Both the position numbers and the translations under genes were made by a program. From Rhodoblastus sp. 17X3 (GTDB lineage Bacteria; Pseudomonadota; Alphaproteobacteria; Rhizobiales; Beijerinckiaceae), in the NCBI RefSeq assembly GCF_030056575.1, contig NZ_JASHHX010000017.1, positions 24,917 through 88,916 on the forward strand: DNA of 64,000 nucleotides, in the 5' to 3' direction. Under the pieces are notes generated by a model. That model was not told the origin of the DNA, did not search any database, and worked only from the letters and a program-made list of their open reading frames with translations. Each line of letters begins with the position of its first letter. Positions within the stretch are counted from its first letter, which is position 1. Of this stretch, positions 46,848-56,391 are shown piece by piece.

Positions 46848-48659
46848 ATGTTCGACTCCCATTTCCAGACTTTCGACGACGCGGCCGATCCTTCGCTCGG
46901 CGCTCCCCGCCTCAAGATGTTGCGCGCCCGGCTCAAGACGATGAAGCTCGACGGCTTCCTCGTTCCGCGCGCCGACGCTCACCAGAACGAATATGTCGCG
47001 CCTTGCGAGGAGCGCCTCGCCTGGCTCGCCGGCTTCACCGGCAGCGCCGGCTTCGTGATCGTGCTGGCCGACAAGGCCGCGCTCTTCGTCGACGGACGCT
47101 ATACAATCCAGGCGCGCGAGCAGGTCGATTCCACCGCTTTCACCGTCGTGCCTCTGGCGGATATTTCGCCGGCGGACTGGCTGGCGAAAAACGCCAGGAA
47201 AGGCGCGAGGATCGGCTACGATCCATGGCTGCACACCAATGGACAGCTCGCCCGTTTCGAGACGGCGGCGAAAAAGGCCGGCGCCGAGCTTGAAGCTGTG
47301 ACCGAAAACCCGTTCGACGCCTTGTGGAGCGACCGGCCGGCGCAGCCGCAGGGCCGCATTGTCCTGCATCCGCCCAAATATGCCGGCGAGGCCGCCGCGA
47401 AAAAGCTGGAGCGGATCGCCGCCGCCCTGACCAGTGACGCACTTTTGGTCAGCGACCCCCATGCTCTGGCCTGGGCCTTCAACCTTCGTGGGTCCGACGT
47501 CGCCCATACGCCGATCGCGCTGGGCTATGCGCTCATTCCGCGCGAGGGCAAGCCGCGCCTCTTTCTGGAGGCGGACAAGCTCACGTCCCGCACGTCAGGC
47601 GCGCTTGAAAAGCTGGCGGAACTGGCGTCGCCCGCCGCCCTGCCCGAGGCGCTGGCGGAGCTGGGCGCGAAAAAACTTTCCGTATTGTTCGACGCCGGAA
47701 CGGCGCCGAGCCGCCTGACCAGGATCTTCACCGAAGCGGGCGGCCAGGCGGAGATCGGAAGCGACCCCATCGCCTTGATGAAAGCGCGCAAGAACGCGGC
47801 GGAGCTGGAAGGCGCGCGCGCCGCCCATTTGCGCGACGGCGTCGCCATGGCGCGTTTCCTGTGCTGGTTCGACAAGGCCGCCGCCCGTGGCCGCCTTACC
47901 GAGATCGCGGCGGCGCAGGCGCTCGAAACCTTCCGCCGCGAGAGCGGGGAACTGCGCGACATTTCCTTCCCGACCATATCAGCCGCAGGTCCCCACGCCG
48001 CGCTGCCGCATTACCGGGTGACGGAGAAATCCGACATCCGCATCGGCAAGGGCGTCTATCTGGTCGATTCCGGCGCACAATATCTCGACGGCACCACCGA
48101 CGTCACCCGCACCCTCGCGGTCGGCGCCCCCGGCAAGGCGGCGCAACGCGCCAACACGCTGGTGCTCAAGGGCCATATCGCCATCGCCCGCGCCGTCTTC
48201 CCGAAAGGAACCAGCGGCGCCCAGATCGACGGTTTCGCCCGTCGCCCGCTCTGGGAGGCCGGACTCGATTTCGACCACGGCGTCGGGCATGGCGTCGGCT
48301 CCTATCTCTCGGTGCATGAAGGCCCGCAGCGTATTTCCAAACTTGGCGGCGTGGCTCTGGAGCCGGGCATGATCCTCTCCAACGAGCCGGGCTATTACCG
48401 CGAAGGCGCTTTCGGCATCCGCATCGAGAATCTCGTCGCGGTCGAGACGCGCGAAATCCCCGGCGGCGAGCGCGACATGCTCGGCTTCGAGACGCTCACG
48501 CTCGTCCCGATCGACCTCCGCCTGATTGAATCGAAACTGCTGGCGCCCGAGGAGAAGTCCTGGCTCAACGCCTATCATTCCCGCGTGCGCGCGGCGCTGT
48601 CGCCGCATCTCGACAAGGCGGAACGCGCCTGGCTGAAGAAAGCGACCGGACGGATTTGA
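46848..48659 (+). CDS. Aminopeptidase P family protein (M24B metallopeptidase)
   Basis: 603 residues, the long form of Xaa-Pro aminopeptidase with two creatinase-like N-terminal domains. The C-terminal pita-bread domain shows the metal ligands: Asp in VDSGAQYLDGTTDVTRT (two Asp), His in HGVGHGVGSYLSVHEGP, Glu in LSNEPGYYREGAFGIRIEN and Glu in MLGFETLTLVPID. The N-terminus (RLKMLRARLKTMKLDGFLVPRADAHQNEYV) is standard. It removes N-terminal residues before proline. It follows prmA closely and probably shares a transcript. Confidence 0.95.
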   Translation: MFDSHFQTFDDAADPSLGAPRLKMLRARLKTMKLDGFLVPRADAHQNEYVAPCEERLAWLAGFTGSAGFVIVLADKAALFVDGRYTIQAREQVDSTAFTVVPLADISPADWLAKNARKGARIGYDPWLHTNGQLARFETAAKKAGAELEAVTENPFDALWSDRPAQPQGRIVLHPPKYAGEAAAKKLERIAAALTSDALLVSDPHALAWAFNLRGSDVAHTPIALGYALIPREGKPRLFLEADKLTSRTSGALEKLAELASPAALPEALAELGAKKLSVLFDAGTAPSRLTRIFTEAGGQAEIGSDPIALMKARKNAAELEGARAAHLRDGVAMARFLCWFDKAAARGRLTEIAAAQALETFRRESGELRDISFPTISAAGPHAALPHYRVTEKSDIRIGKGVYLVDSGAQYLDGTTDVTRTLAVGAPGKAAQRANTLVLKGHIAIARAVFPKGTSGAQIDGFARRPLWEAGLDFDHGVGHGVGSYLSVHEGPQRISKLGGVALEPGMILSNEPGYYREGAFGIRIENLVAVETREIPGGERDMLGFETLTLVPIDLRLIESKLLAPEEKSWLNAYHSRVRAALSPHLDKAERAWLKKATGRI

Positions 48660-48808
48660 TTTGACCGCTGGAAAGCGGCGTCCTAGTGCCTATATTGGTT
48701 GTGTGCGCGGCACTTTCGGACCCTCAGGGGCGTTGAAAATGGCGGCGTCGCGTCTTTCCTCGCGCGGCAGGGCCCCGCCTCCGCCAGCCCATCACCCGGG
48801 AGATTTTG

Positions 48809-49624
48809 TTGGACGATCTGGTGCATCCGGCTTTGTCACGGCCGCGCAAGCGCGCCGCCGCCAAGGCTCCGTCCGAGTCCAAGGCGCCGTCCAAGGCGGG
48901 GTTCGAGTCCAAGGCGCCGTCCAAGGCGCAGTTCGAGTCCAAGCCGCGGTCGCGCGCGTCTGGAGAGGACGCCAAAGAGCCCCCCAAAAGAAACCTGATG
49001 AAGAAATCCGCGGCCAAGCCGAAACTCGCCGCCCTGACGGCGCCCGCGATCCGGCGCCCCAGCCGCGCGGAGGCCGAAGCCGCCGTGGCCACCCTGCTCG
49101 CCTGGGCAGGCGACAATCCGGCCCGCGAGGGCCTGCGCGACACGCCGGCGCGCGTGGCGCGGGCCTATGAGGAAATTTTCGCCGGCTACCAGCAGGACCC
49201 GGCGTCCATTCTCGACACGGTCTTCGAGGACGTCTCGGGCTATGGCGAAATGGTGCTGGTTCGGGACATTCCCTTCTTCTCGCATTGCGAGCACCACATG
49301 GCGCCGTTCTTCGGCAAGGCCCATATCGCCTATTATCCCGATGGCGGCGTATTCGGCTTGTCCAAGCTCGGGCGCCTCGTGGACGTCTATGCCCGCCGCC
49401 TGCAGACGCAGGAGACCATGACCGCGCAGATTCTCGCGGCGCTCGACGCCCGCCTTCATTCGCGCGGCGCGGCGGTGCTGATCGAAGCCGAGCATATGTG
49501 CATGTCGATGCGCGGCGTGCGCAAGCCCGGCGCCCTCACCGTGACCCTGCAGTTTTCCGGCCCGTTCAAGTCCGACCCGGCCGAACAGGCCCGCTTCCTG
49601 AGTCTGGTGCGCGACCGGCGCTGA
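48809..49624 (+). CDS. folE: GTP cyclohydrolase I with repetitive N-terminal extension
   Basis: 271 residues if translated from TTG 48809, which has GGGAGA at 48798-48803, 5 nt upstream; the family core of about 200 residues starts near residue 75. FolE converts GTP to dihydroneopterin triphosphate for folate and pterin. Zinc ligands are in [16 protein letters not shown] (Cys, His) and [11 protein letters not shown] (Cys). The extension is Lys/Ser/Pro-rich and includes two 30-bp repeats encoding [10 protein letters not shown] and [13 protein letters not shown] 48998 would give a normal-length enzyme but lacks a clear Shine-Dalgarno. hisI follows 37 bp downstream. Confidence 0.9.
   Translation: MDDLVHPALSRPRKRAAAKAPSESKAPSKAGFESKAPSKAQFESKPRSRASGEDAKEPPKRNLMKKSAAKPKLAALTAPAIRRPSRAEAEAAVATLLAWAGDNPAREGLRDTPARVARAYEEIFAGYQQDPASILDTVFEDVSGYGEMVLVRDIPFFSHCEHHMAPFFGKAHIAYYPDGGVFGLSKLGRLVDVYARRLQTQETMTAQILAALDARLHSRGAAVLIEAEHMCMSMRGVRKPGALTVTLQFSGPFKSDPAEQARFLSLVRDRR
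48875..48943 (+). repeat. 30-bp tandem repeat in the folE N-terminal extension
   Basis: GAGTCCAAGGCGCCGTCCAA begins units at 48875 and 48905, 30 bp apart, followed by a partial unit GAGTCCAAG at 48935. The units differ at 2 bases (GGGG vs GCAG before TTC). Period is a multiple of three, so copy changes keep the frame. Confidence 0.85.
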
Positions 49625-49661
49625 CATTTCACCCGCCGCCGCGCCTCAGACGAGTGCTCCC

Positions 49662-50078
49662 ATGCCTTTTTCGCCTCCCGCCGCCGACAAGAAAATTCTT
49701 GAGGAGGGCGCGTCCTTCACGCCGAAATTCGACGCCCACGGCCTCATCGTCTGCGTGACGGTGGAAGCCGCGACCGGCGAGATCCTGATGCTCGCCTATA
49801 TGAATGCGCTGGCGCTGGAAAAGACGATCGAGACGGGCGTCGCGCATTACTGGTCGCGCTCCCGCAACGAACTTTGGCGCAAGGGCGACACCTCCGGCCA
49901 GGTTCAGAAGGTCGTGGAGATGCGCGTCGATTGCGATCAGGACGCGCTGCTTTTGCGCGTCAACGCGGGCGGCGACGGCAAGGCCTGCCATACGGGGCGC
50001 AAATCCTGCTTCTATCGCAGCGTGACCTCGACCCCGGATGGCGTCCGCCTGACTTTTGCTGACGCCAATTCTCCTTGA
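49662..50078 (+). CDS. hisI: Phosphoribosyl-AMP cyclohydrolase
   Basis: 138 residues. It opens the purine ring of PR-AMP in histidine synthesis (third step). The monofunctional family pattern is complete: [55 protein letters not shown] with the Cys/Asp metal site, and [11 protein letters not shown]. folE-hisI pairing is common in Rhizobiales. The stop codon is within a perfect hairpin (50073-50100). Confidence 0.96.
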   Translation: MPFSPPAADKKILEEGASFTPKFDAHGLIVCVTVEAATGEILMLAYMNALALEKTIETGVAHYWSRSRNELWRKGDTSGQVQKVVEMRVDCDQDALLLRVNAGGDGKACHTGRKSCFYRSVTSTPDGVRLTFADANSP

Positions 50079-50100
50079 CCGCGACTCATCGCGGTCAAGG
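50073..50100. terminator. Perfect 12-bp hairpin overlapping the hisI stop codon
   Basis: CCTTGACCGCGA (50073-50084) and TCGCGGTCAAGG (50089-50100) with a CTCA loop. The left arm includes the hisI TGA. No U-run follows, so it may act as an mRNA 3' end or as a ribosome-release-coupled element. Confidence 0.5.
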
Positions 50101-50137
50101 AATCCCTCGCATAAGCTCGGCGTCGCATTCGCTCCTA

Positions 50138-50173
50138 ATCAAGTCTCACAGGTTTTCACCTGTGAGACTTGAT
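50138..50173. repeat. Perfect 16-bp inverted repeat between hisI and the chemoreceptor gene
   Basis: ATCAAGTCTCACAGGT (50138-50153) is the exact complement of ACCTGTGAGACTTGAT (50158-50173), with loop TTTC. It lies between convergent genes. It could terminate both transcripts, although neither side has a U-run, or be a relic of a small palindromic element. Confidence 0.7.
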
Positions 50174-50205
50174 ATTGAGATTGAGCCGCCCCGGCTTTTT
50201 ATGCG

Positions 50206-51894
50206 CTATGCCGCGCGGACTTGAGACAGAAAGCTGTCGCATTCGTGGCGCAGGCTTTCGATCTGCCGCGACAGGCCCGTCGCCGATTGCAGCACCTGCT
50301 CGGCGGAATCGCCCGATTGCCGTGAGGCCGCGCGCACTTCTTCGATCACTTGCGCCAGTTCCCCGGTTCGCCCGGACGCGTCCTGCACATTCTGCGCGAT
50401 CTCGCGCGTGGCTTCGCCTTGCGAGCCAACCGACACGGCAATCGTCGAGGCGATGGCGCTGACTTCATGGGTGGCGTGGGCCATCGCCCCGATGCAGGAA
50501 CTGGCGTCCTGCGAGGCGCGCTGGATCTCGGCGATCTGCCCGGCGACGCCCGAGGTCGCGCGCGCGGTCTGCTCCGCCAGCGATTTGACCTCCTGCGCCA
50601 CCACCGCGAAGCCGCGCCCCTGCTCTCCCGCCCGCGCCGCCTCGATCGTGGCGTTGAGCCCCAGCATGTTGGTGCGTTGGGCGATGCTGGCGATCATCGC
50701 GACGACTCCGCCAATATGGTCGATCGCCGCGACCAGTTCGCCCATGCGGGCGCGCGTCGATTCCGCCTCGCGGGCGGCGTCCTCCGACAATTCGCGCGAA
50801 CGCGAAGCGCTGGCGCCGATTTCCTCGACGGAAAAGCTCAGCTGCTCCGCGGCCGAAGCGACCGACAACACGTTCTGCGAGGCGACCTCGGCGGCCCTTG
50901 AGCCGATATCGGCCTGTTCGCCGGAATAACGCGCCTCCTGCACCAGTGAGCGCGCAAAGCTTTCCAGCTTGTGGGTCGACGCCGTGACGCCCTCGACGAC
51001 TCCGCCGACCGCGGTCTCGAATTTCTGCGCCAGCGCGCGCATGGCTTCGCTTCGCGCGCGGTCAGCGGCCTCGCGCTGCTCGCGGCGCTCGGCGCCTTGC
51101 TCCTCGGCCGACCTGCGCAAGCCCTGCTTGATCGCCTCGACCGCCCGCGCCATTTCACCCAATTCGTCGTGAAGTTCGAGCCCCGGCGGCGCCACGTCAA
51201 TGTCGCCGCGCGCCATGGCGTTCAGGGCCGAGGTCAATCCTTTCAGGCGCTGCGAAATTGTGCGGCCGATATAATAAGCCGCGCCGACGAACAGCAGCAG
51301 CAGAGGCGCGACCGCCAGCGCCAGCGCGGTCGCAATGTCGATCAGACGCCCGAAGCTGTCGTCGAGATACATGCCGGAGCCGACCAGCAGGCCGAGTTCC
51401 GGGATAGCCTTCGCATAGGAGGCCTTTTCGCGCGGAACGCTGGCGCCGGGCTTAGGCCAGAGATAATCCACCGCCGCCGCCCCCGCATTGCGCGCAGTCG
51501 AGACCATGGTTGCGAACGGCAACCCGCCCGCGCTGTCGCGCATCTCGAGCAGACTGGTTCCCTCGACCTGCGCCGCCGTCGGCGACAACATGGAAACCCC
51601 ATCGAACGAAACTGCGAAAAAATAACCGTTTTCGCCGAATCGCACCGGTCGCAATCGCTCAAGCGCGGCACGAATCGCCACCGGCTTGTCAGCGGAATCC
51701 GCCGGGACGGCGCCTTTCAGCCAGTCCGCCGCGATCTCGACTTCGCTGCGCAATTCCGCGCGGCGCAGGTCCATTGCCGCGCCATGAAACCGATAAAGGG
51801 CGACCCCGGACCCCAAGGCCATGGTGGCGAGCGCCAGCGCGGCCAAAGCCCAGACGCGGCGGGTCAATGTGAGGTGAAATTCGAATTTGGGCAC
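50206..51894 (-). CDS. Methyl-accepting chemotaxis protein with single Cache sensor domain
   Basis: 562 residues from GTG 51894 (a TTG at 51915 would add 7). A transmembrane receptor that signals to CheA/CheW. Helix 1 ([21 protein letters not shown]) is followed by a periplasmic sCache_2 domain with [27 protein letters not shown] and [12 protein letters not shown], helix 2 ([24 protein letters not shown]), a HAMP region and the cytoplasmic MCP domain with the hairpin [47 protein letters not shown]. The ligand is unknown; sCache domains often bind small organic acids. No che genes are nearby. Confidence 0.93.
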   Translation of the reverse strand: MPKFEFHLTLTRRVWALAALALATMALGSGVALYRFHGAAMDLRRAELRSEVEIAADWLKGAVPADSADKPVAIRAALERLRPVRFGENGYFFAVSFDGVSMLSPTAAQVEGTSLLEMRDSAGGLPFATMVSTARNAGAAAVDYLWPKPGASVPREKASYAKAIPELGLLVGSGMYLDDSFGRLIDIATALALAVAPLLLLFVGAAYYIGRTISQRLKGLTSALNAMARGDIDVAPPGLELHDELGEMARAVEAIKQGLRRSAEEQGAERREQREAADRARSEAMRALAQKFETAVGGVVEGVTASTHKLESFARSLVQEARYSGEQADIGSRAAEVASQNVLSVASAAEQLSFSVEEIGASASRSRELSEDAAREAESTRARMGELVAAIDHIGGVVAMIASIAQRTNMLGLNATIEAARAGEQGRGFAVVAQEVKSLAEQTARATSGVAGQIAEIQRASQDASSCIGAMAHATHEVSAIASTIAVSVGSQGEATREIAQNVQDASGRTGELAQVIEEVRAASRQSGDSAEQVLQSATGLSRQIESLRHECDSFLSQVRAA

Positions 51895-52040
51895 AGCGAC
51901 CGTCCCTGAAGCCAATCATGCGCATCTTCCTTCCGCCCGGAGGCGAAAGGAGCACAGGCTCAGGCTGGACCGATTCGACTTGCGCGAGACTGGCGTCGCC
52001 TCAACGGCCGCGCCTCAGGCGCGGCCGAGTCCAGATCGCC

Positions 52041-53258
52041 TCAGGCGCGCGCCTTGGCCTCGATCAAATTGTGCAGGGAATCGTCGGCGCCGTCGAAGAA
52101 GCGGCGGATGCCGCGCGCCGCCTGACGGATGCGCTGCTCGTTCTCGACCAGCGCCAGACGCACGTAATCGTCGCCGTGCTCGCCGAAGCCGATGCCAGGC
52201 GCGACCGCGACATCGGCCTTTTCGATCAGCAATTTGGAAAACTCCAGGCTGCCCAGCGCACGGAATTTCTCCGGCACCGGCACCCAGGCGAACATGGAGG
52301 CCGTGGGCGCCGGTATCTTCCAGCCGGCCTGGGCGAAGCTCTCCACCATCACGTCGCGGCGCTTCCGGTAGACGGAGCGCATTTCATGGATGCAGTCCTC
52401 CGGACCGTTCAGCGCCGCCGCCGCCGCGACCTGGATCGGCGTATAGGCGCCGTAATCGAGATAGGACTTCACCCGCGCCAGCGCCGAGAGCAGGCGCTCG
52501 TTGCCGACGGCGAAGCCGATGCGCCAGCCGGCCATCGAGAAGGTCTTGGACATCGAGGTGAACTCGACGCAAATGTCGATCGCGCCCGGCACCTGCAGCA
52601 CCGACGGGGGCGGATTTTCGTCGAAATAGACTTCGGCATAGGCGAGGTCGGAGAGAATATAAATGTCGTGCTTCTTCGCGAACAGCACGAGGTCGCGGTA
52701 GAAATCCAGCGAGGCGACCATCGCAGTCGGATTCGAGGGATAGCACACCACGATCGCGATCGGCTTGGGGATCGAATGCATCACGGCGCGTTCGGCGGCG
52801 CGGAAGAATTCCTCGTTCGGCTCGATCGGCACGGAGCGGATCACGCCGCCCGCCATGAGGAAGCCGAAGGCGTGAATCGGATAGGACGGATTTGGCACCA
52901 GAACCACATCGCCCGGCGCGGTGATGGCCTGGGCCATATTCGCGAAGCCTTCCTTGGAGCCGAGCGTGGCGACGACCTGGCTGTCGGGATTGAGCTTCAC
53001 GCCGAATCGGCGTTCGTAATAGCTGGCCTGGGCGCGGCGCAGGCCGGCGATGCCCTTGGAGGCGGAATAACGGTCGGTGCGCGGCTTGCCCGCCGTCTCG
53101 ACCAGCTTGTCGATGATATGGCGCGGCGTCGGCAGGTCCGGATTGCCCATGCCGAGATCGATGATGTCGGCGCCGCCGGCGCGGGCCTTGGCCTTCAGAC
53201 GATTGACCTGTTCGAATACATAAGGCGGCAGGCGCCGCACGCGATAAAAATCGCTCAT
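52041..53258 (-). CDS. Class I/II PLP aminotransferase (LL-diaminopimelate/alanine-type)
   Basis: 405 residues. A fold type I aminotransferase. The PLP lysine is in SMSKTFSMAGWRIGFAVGN, the Asn of YPSNPT and the Asp/Tyr of ILSDLAYAEVYFDE contact the cofactor, and DLGMGNPDLPTPRHI is the substrate-facing start. Rhizobiales proteins of this type are annotated as LL-diaminopimelate or alanine aminotransferase, and the substrate cannot be chosen from sequence alone. Close Rhizobiales relatives sit beside phaC, as this gene does. Confidence 0.9.
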   Translation of the reverse strand: MSDFYRVRRLPPYVFEQVNRLKAKARAGGADIIDLGMGNPDLPTPRHIIDKLVETAGKPRTDRYSASKGIAGLRRAQASYYERRFGVKLNPDSQVVATLGSKEGFANMAQAITAPGDVVLVPNPSYPIHAFGFLMAGGVIRSVPIEPNEEFFRAAERAVMHSIPKPIAIVVCYPSNPTAMVASLDFYRDLVLFAKKHDIYILSDLAYAEVYFDENPPPSVLQVPGAIDICVEFTSMSKTFSMAGWRIGFAVGNERLLSALARVKSYLDYGAYTPIQVAAAAALNGPEDCIHEMRSVYRKRRDVMVESFAQAGWKIPAPTASMFAWVPVPEKFRALGSLEFSKLLIEKADVAVAPGIGFGEHGDDYVRLALVENEQRIRQAARGIRRFFDGADDSLHNLIEAKARA

Positions 53259-53357
53259 CCGTCTCGTCCTTGTTACATCATCTGAACGGCTTTGCGCCGG
53301 GAAACGCGCTGATTAGCACGCGCGCCGGCTCAATGTCAGTCGTTTTTCTGGCCAAAA

Positions 53358-53747
53358 CTATTCGTCTTTGATCGGCGGCGGCCTGTTGGGCGCGACGGGC
53401 TCGACTATTTCCGCCTGCAGCTTCTTGCGGGCGGCATCCGCCTTGCCGCGCTCGGCCATGAGAGCGGCTTTGTCGGCCTCAAGCTCGGCCGGAGTCTTGA
53501 CCGCGACTCGCGGCTTGTCTACGCCAGTGACATGCGAAAAACCAAGTTCCTTGAGATCGGGGCGCGTCTGCTGGACGAATTCGGGCCCCTCGTCCGTATC
53601 CTTGGTCCAGCCGAGGACATTGGTCAGGGCGCGAACGGGGTTCTGCTGGGCGCGCGCCTCGCCCGCGGCGACCAGCGTCGCCATAGCGATGGCGAGCGCC
53701 AGTTTTGTGCATCCGCGAAGGCGTTTTTCAGCGATTTTGGCCTTCAT
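53358..53747 (-). CDS. Conserved hypothetical secreted protein
   Basis: 129 residues with a signal peptide (residues 1-33, cleavage near EARA-QQ). The mature part starts QNPVRALTNVLGWTKDTDEGPEFVQQTRPDLKELGF and ends with a charged helix (LEADKAALMAERGKADAARKKLQAEIV) and a Pro-rich tail. No family is recognised. The short helix and the absence of Cys suggest a periplasmic or surface-associated peptide. It lies between the aminotransferase (same strand) and divergent phaC. Confidence 0.75.
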   Translation of the reverse strand: MKAKIAEKRLRGCTKLALAIAMATLVAAGEARAQQNPVRALTNVLGWTKDTDEGPEFVQQTRPDLKELGFSHVTGVDKPRVAVKTPAELEADKAALMAERGKADAARKKLQAEIVEPVAPNRPPPIKDE

Positions 53748-53899
53748 TTTCCCTAGCTTTCGTCAAGTCCGGAGCACATCATCCTAAGGAAGTGCTTCCA
53801 TCGGATCATTGCTGAAACTGTCGCATAAAGTCTTATTATGTCGGAAACGGGACGAGGGCGCGTTGAAACGCAAGCCCCGGTTCAAAAAGAGGAAACGTC

Positions 53900-56152
53900 A
53901 TGACCGCCAGCCAGGAAGCTCAGCGCAAAAGCGCCGCTAAAAGGGCCGCGCCGCGGCGCAAGGCCGCGCCCGAGCCAACCCAAAAGGCCCCGCCGGCGGC
54001 AGCCGAAGCGGCTGCGAACGGGGAAGCCGCCGTCGCGGAGCCGGTCGTAAGCCAGGCCGCCGAAGCCAAGACCGCTGCGACAAAAGCGCCCGCCAAGAGC
54101 GCTTCAGACAAGAGCGCTTCAGCCAAGAGCGCGGCGAATAAGAGCGCGGCAGACAAGAGCGCGGCGGCCAAAAGGGCTTCCCCCAAGAGCGAGCCAAAGA
54201 GCGCGCCCGCCAAGGCCGCGCCAGCAAAAACGGCGACCGCAAAGGCCGAAGCTGTCGAAGCGGCGCCCGCTGCTGCGCCGGCTCCCGCTCCTGCTCCCGT
54301 TCCGCCCGCGCCCGCCGTTCCGCCCGCGCCCGCCGCTGCGCCAGTCGCGCCGAGGCCCGCCGCCAAGCCGGCAGGAAGCGCCGGCGGCCCGAATTTCGAG
54401 CGCATGGCCGATAATTTCGCGATCGCCCTTGAGCATGGCGGCAAGGCGCTGGCGGCGATGATCCGTCCGGTCGAGGAAGGCAAGGTCAAGCCGAACATCT
54501 CGGAAGAGCTCACCGACGCCCTCAAGACTTTCAGCAAGGTCGCGGAATACTGGCTCGCCGATCCCAAGCGCACCATTGAGGCGCAGACCAGCATTTCGAG
54601 CAACCTGCTCGGCCTGTGGTCGAACACGTTCCGCCGCCTCTCGGGCGAGGTGAAGGAGCCCTATGTTCCCACCGACCCTCGCGACAAGCGATTCACCTCG
54701 CCCGACTGGCGCGACAATCCCTATTTCGATTTCCTGCGCCAGGCCTATCTGATCGGGAGCGAATGGGCGAATAACATGGTCGAGGGCGCCGAGCTCGACA
54801 AGGTCACCCATGACAAGGCGTCCTTTTATCTCCGTCAGGTCTCCGGCGCGGTGTCGCCTTCGAATTTCCTGCTCACCAATCCGGAGCTGCTGCGCACCAC
54901 CTGGTCGGCGGAAGCCGAAAATCTCGCCCGCGGCATGCGGATGCTCGCCGAGGATATCGAGGCCGGCGGCGGCAATCTGAAGATCCGCCAGACCAATAAC
55001 GAGAAATTCGTGCTCGGCGAGAACATGGCCACCACGCCCGGCAAGGTGGTGTTCCGCAACGATCTGATCGAGCTGCTGCAATACGCCCCGACGACCGAGG
55101 AGGTCTATAAGCGGCCCTTGCTGATCGTCCCGCCGTGGATCAACAAGTTCTACATTCTCGACCTCAACGCCGAGAAGAGCTTCATCCGCTGGGCCGTCGC
55201 CCAGGGCCTCACGGTGTTCTGCATTTCCTGGGTCAATCCCGACGCGCGCCACGCCGACAAGGATTTCTTTTCCTACATGACGGACGGCATTTTCGCGGCG
55301 CTGGGGCAGATCGAGAAGATCACCGGCGAGCGGCAGGTCACGTCCATCGGCTATTGCGTCGGCGGCACGCTTGCCGCCACCACCCTCGCCTATATGGCCG
55401 CGAAGGACGACGACCGCATTTCCAGCGCGACCTTCTTCACCACCCAGGTCGATTTCTCCGATCCCGGCGATTTGAAGATCTTCGCCGACGAGGACCGCAT
55501 CAAGAATATTGAAACGGAAATGGAAATGTCCGGCTTCCTCGAAAGCCGGTCGATGGCCAACGCCTTCAACATGCTGCGGCCCAACGACATGATCTGGTCC
55601 TATGTCGTGAACAACTACCTCAAGGGCATCGAGCCGATGGCCTTCGACCTGCTGGCGTGGAACAGCGATTCCACGCGCATGCCGCGCGCCAACCACTCCT
55701 TCTATCTGCGCAACTGTTATCTCAACAACCAGTTTGCCAGGAAGAAGATGACCCTTGGCGGCGTCACGCTCGATCTCGGCAAGATAAAGGTTCCGGTCTA
55801 CAATCTCGCCGCCCGCGAAGATCATATCGCGCCCGCGCGTTCGGTGTTCAACGGCGCCAAATTGTTCGGCGGCGAGATGCGCTACGTGCTCTGCGGCTCG
55901 GGCCATATCGCCGGCGTCATCAACCCGCCCGGACCCAAGCTGAAATATCAATACTGGACCGGGCCGAGGCCTTCCGGCGTCTATGAGGACTGGGTCGCCA
56001 ACGCCGAGGAGCATCCCGGCTCGTGGTGGGTGGACTGGATCCAGTGGATCGCCAATCAGTCGCCGGAAAAGGTCCCTGCGCGGGAGCCCGGCGGCGGCAA
56101 GGTCCCGCTGCTCGGCGACGCGCCCGGCGAGTATGTCCGCGTCAAATCCTGA
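53900..56152 (+). CDS. phaC: Class I poly(3-hydroxyalkanoate) polymerase with Lys/Ala-rich N-terminal extension
   Basis: 750 residues, about 160 longer than class I PhaC. It polymerises 3-hydroxybutyryl-CoA into PHB granules. The catalytic triad is Cys486 (GYCVGG, lipase-like box), Asp641 (AAREDHIAPA) and His669 (CGSGHIAG), which matches the C. necator positions offset by about 161. Residues 1-161 are an Ala/Lys/Pro-rich disordered segment with KSAxx pentapeptide repeats (residues 66-95), resembling histone H1 or the C-terminal DNA-binding part of phasin PhaF. No phasin or phaZ gene is nearby. AAGAGGAAACGTC precedes the ATG. Confidence 0.95.
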   Translation: MTASQEAQRKSAAKRAAPRRKAAPEPTQKAPPAAAEAAANGEAAVAEPVVSQAAEAKTAATKAPAKSASDKSASAKSAANKSAADKSAAAKRASPKSEPKSAPAKAAPAKTATAKAEAVEAAPAAAPAPAPAPVPPAPAVPPAPAAAPVAPRPAAKPAGSAGGPNFERMADNFAIALEHGGKALAAMIRPVEEGKVKPNISEELTDALKTFSKVAEYWLADPKRTIEAQTSISSNLLGLWSNTFRRLSGEVKEPYVPTDPRDKRFTSPDWRDNPYFDFLRQAYLIGSEWANNMVEGAELDKVTHDKASFYLRQVSGAVSPSNFLLTNPELLRTTWSAEAENLARGMRMLAEDIEAGGGNLKIRQTNNEKFVLGENMATTPGKVVFRNDLIELLQYAPTTEEVYKRPLLIVPPWINKFYILDLNAEKSFIRWAVAQGLTVFCISWVNPDARHADKDFFSYMTDGIFAALGQIEKITGERQVTSIGYCVGGTLAATTLAYMAAKDDDRISSATFFTTQVDFSDPGDLKIFADEDRIKNIETEMEMSGFLESRSMANAFNMLRPNDMIWSYVVNNYLKGIEPMAFDLLAWNSDSTRMPRANHSFYLRNCYLNNQFARKKMTLGGVTLDLGKIKVPVYNLAAREDHIAPARSVFNGAKLFGGEMRYVLCGSGHIAGVINPPGPKLKYQYWTGPRPSGVYEDWVANAEEHPGSWWVDWIQWIANQSPEKVPAREPGGGKVPLLGDAPGEYVRVKS
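54095..54184 (+). repeat. 15-bp tandem repeat in phaC encoding Lys-Ser-Ala-x-x units
   Basis: Six units start at 54095 and every 15 bp after: AAGAGCGCTTCAGAC, AAGAGCGCTTCAGCC, AAGAGCGCGGCGAAT, AAGAGCGCGGCAGAC, AAGAGCGCGGCGGCC and AAAAGGGCTTCCCCC. They encode KSASD, KSASA, KSAAN, KSAAD, KSAAA and KRASP. In-frame copy change would alter the length of the basic tail. Confidence 0.9.
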
Positions 56153-56161
56153 TAGTCCCCG

Positions 56162-56193
56162 CCCCGGCCGCGTTAAACGCAGCCGGGGCTTTT
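56162..56193 (+). terminator. Terminator after phaC
   Basis: CCCCGGC (56162-56168) pairs with GCCGGGG (56182-56188), with an inner GCG/CGC extension, followed by CTTTTC. It is 10 bp after the phaC stop. Confidence 0.85.
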
Positions 56194-56391
56194 CTTAGGC
56201 CGCCCAATTGCCGTTTTTCCCGCAGGGCTCGGCCGAACTTTGCGACGCACGCGGCGTTGTCCCGAAAATGCGCCCGATTCAGGCGCCCTTCTTGCCGAGT
56301 GAGGTCAAGACGCCAGGTCCGGTCCCGAAATGATCCGCAAAGGGACAGCGCGGCGCCGGGATCAGTCTCACAGCGGGACAGGAGTGCGATT

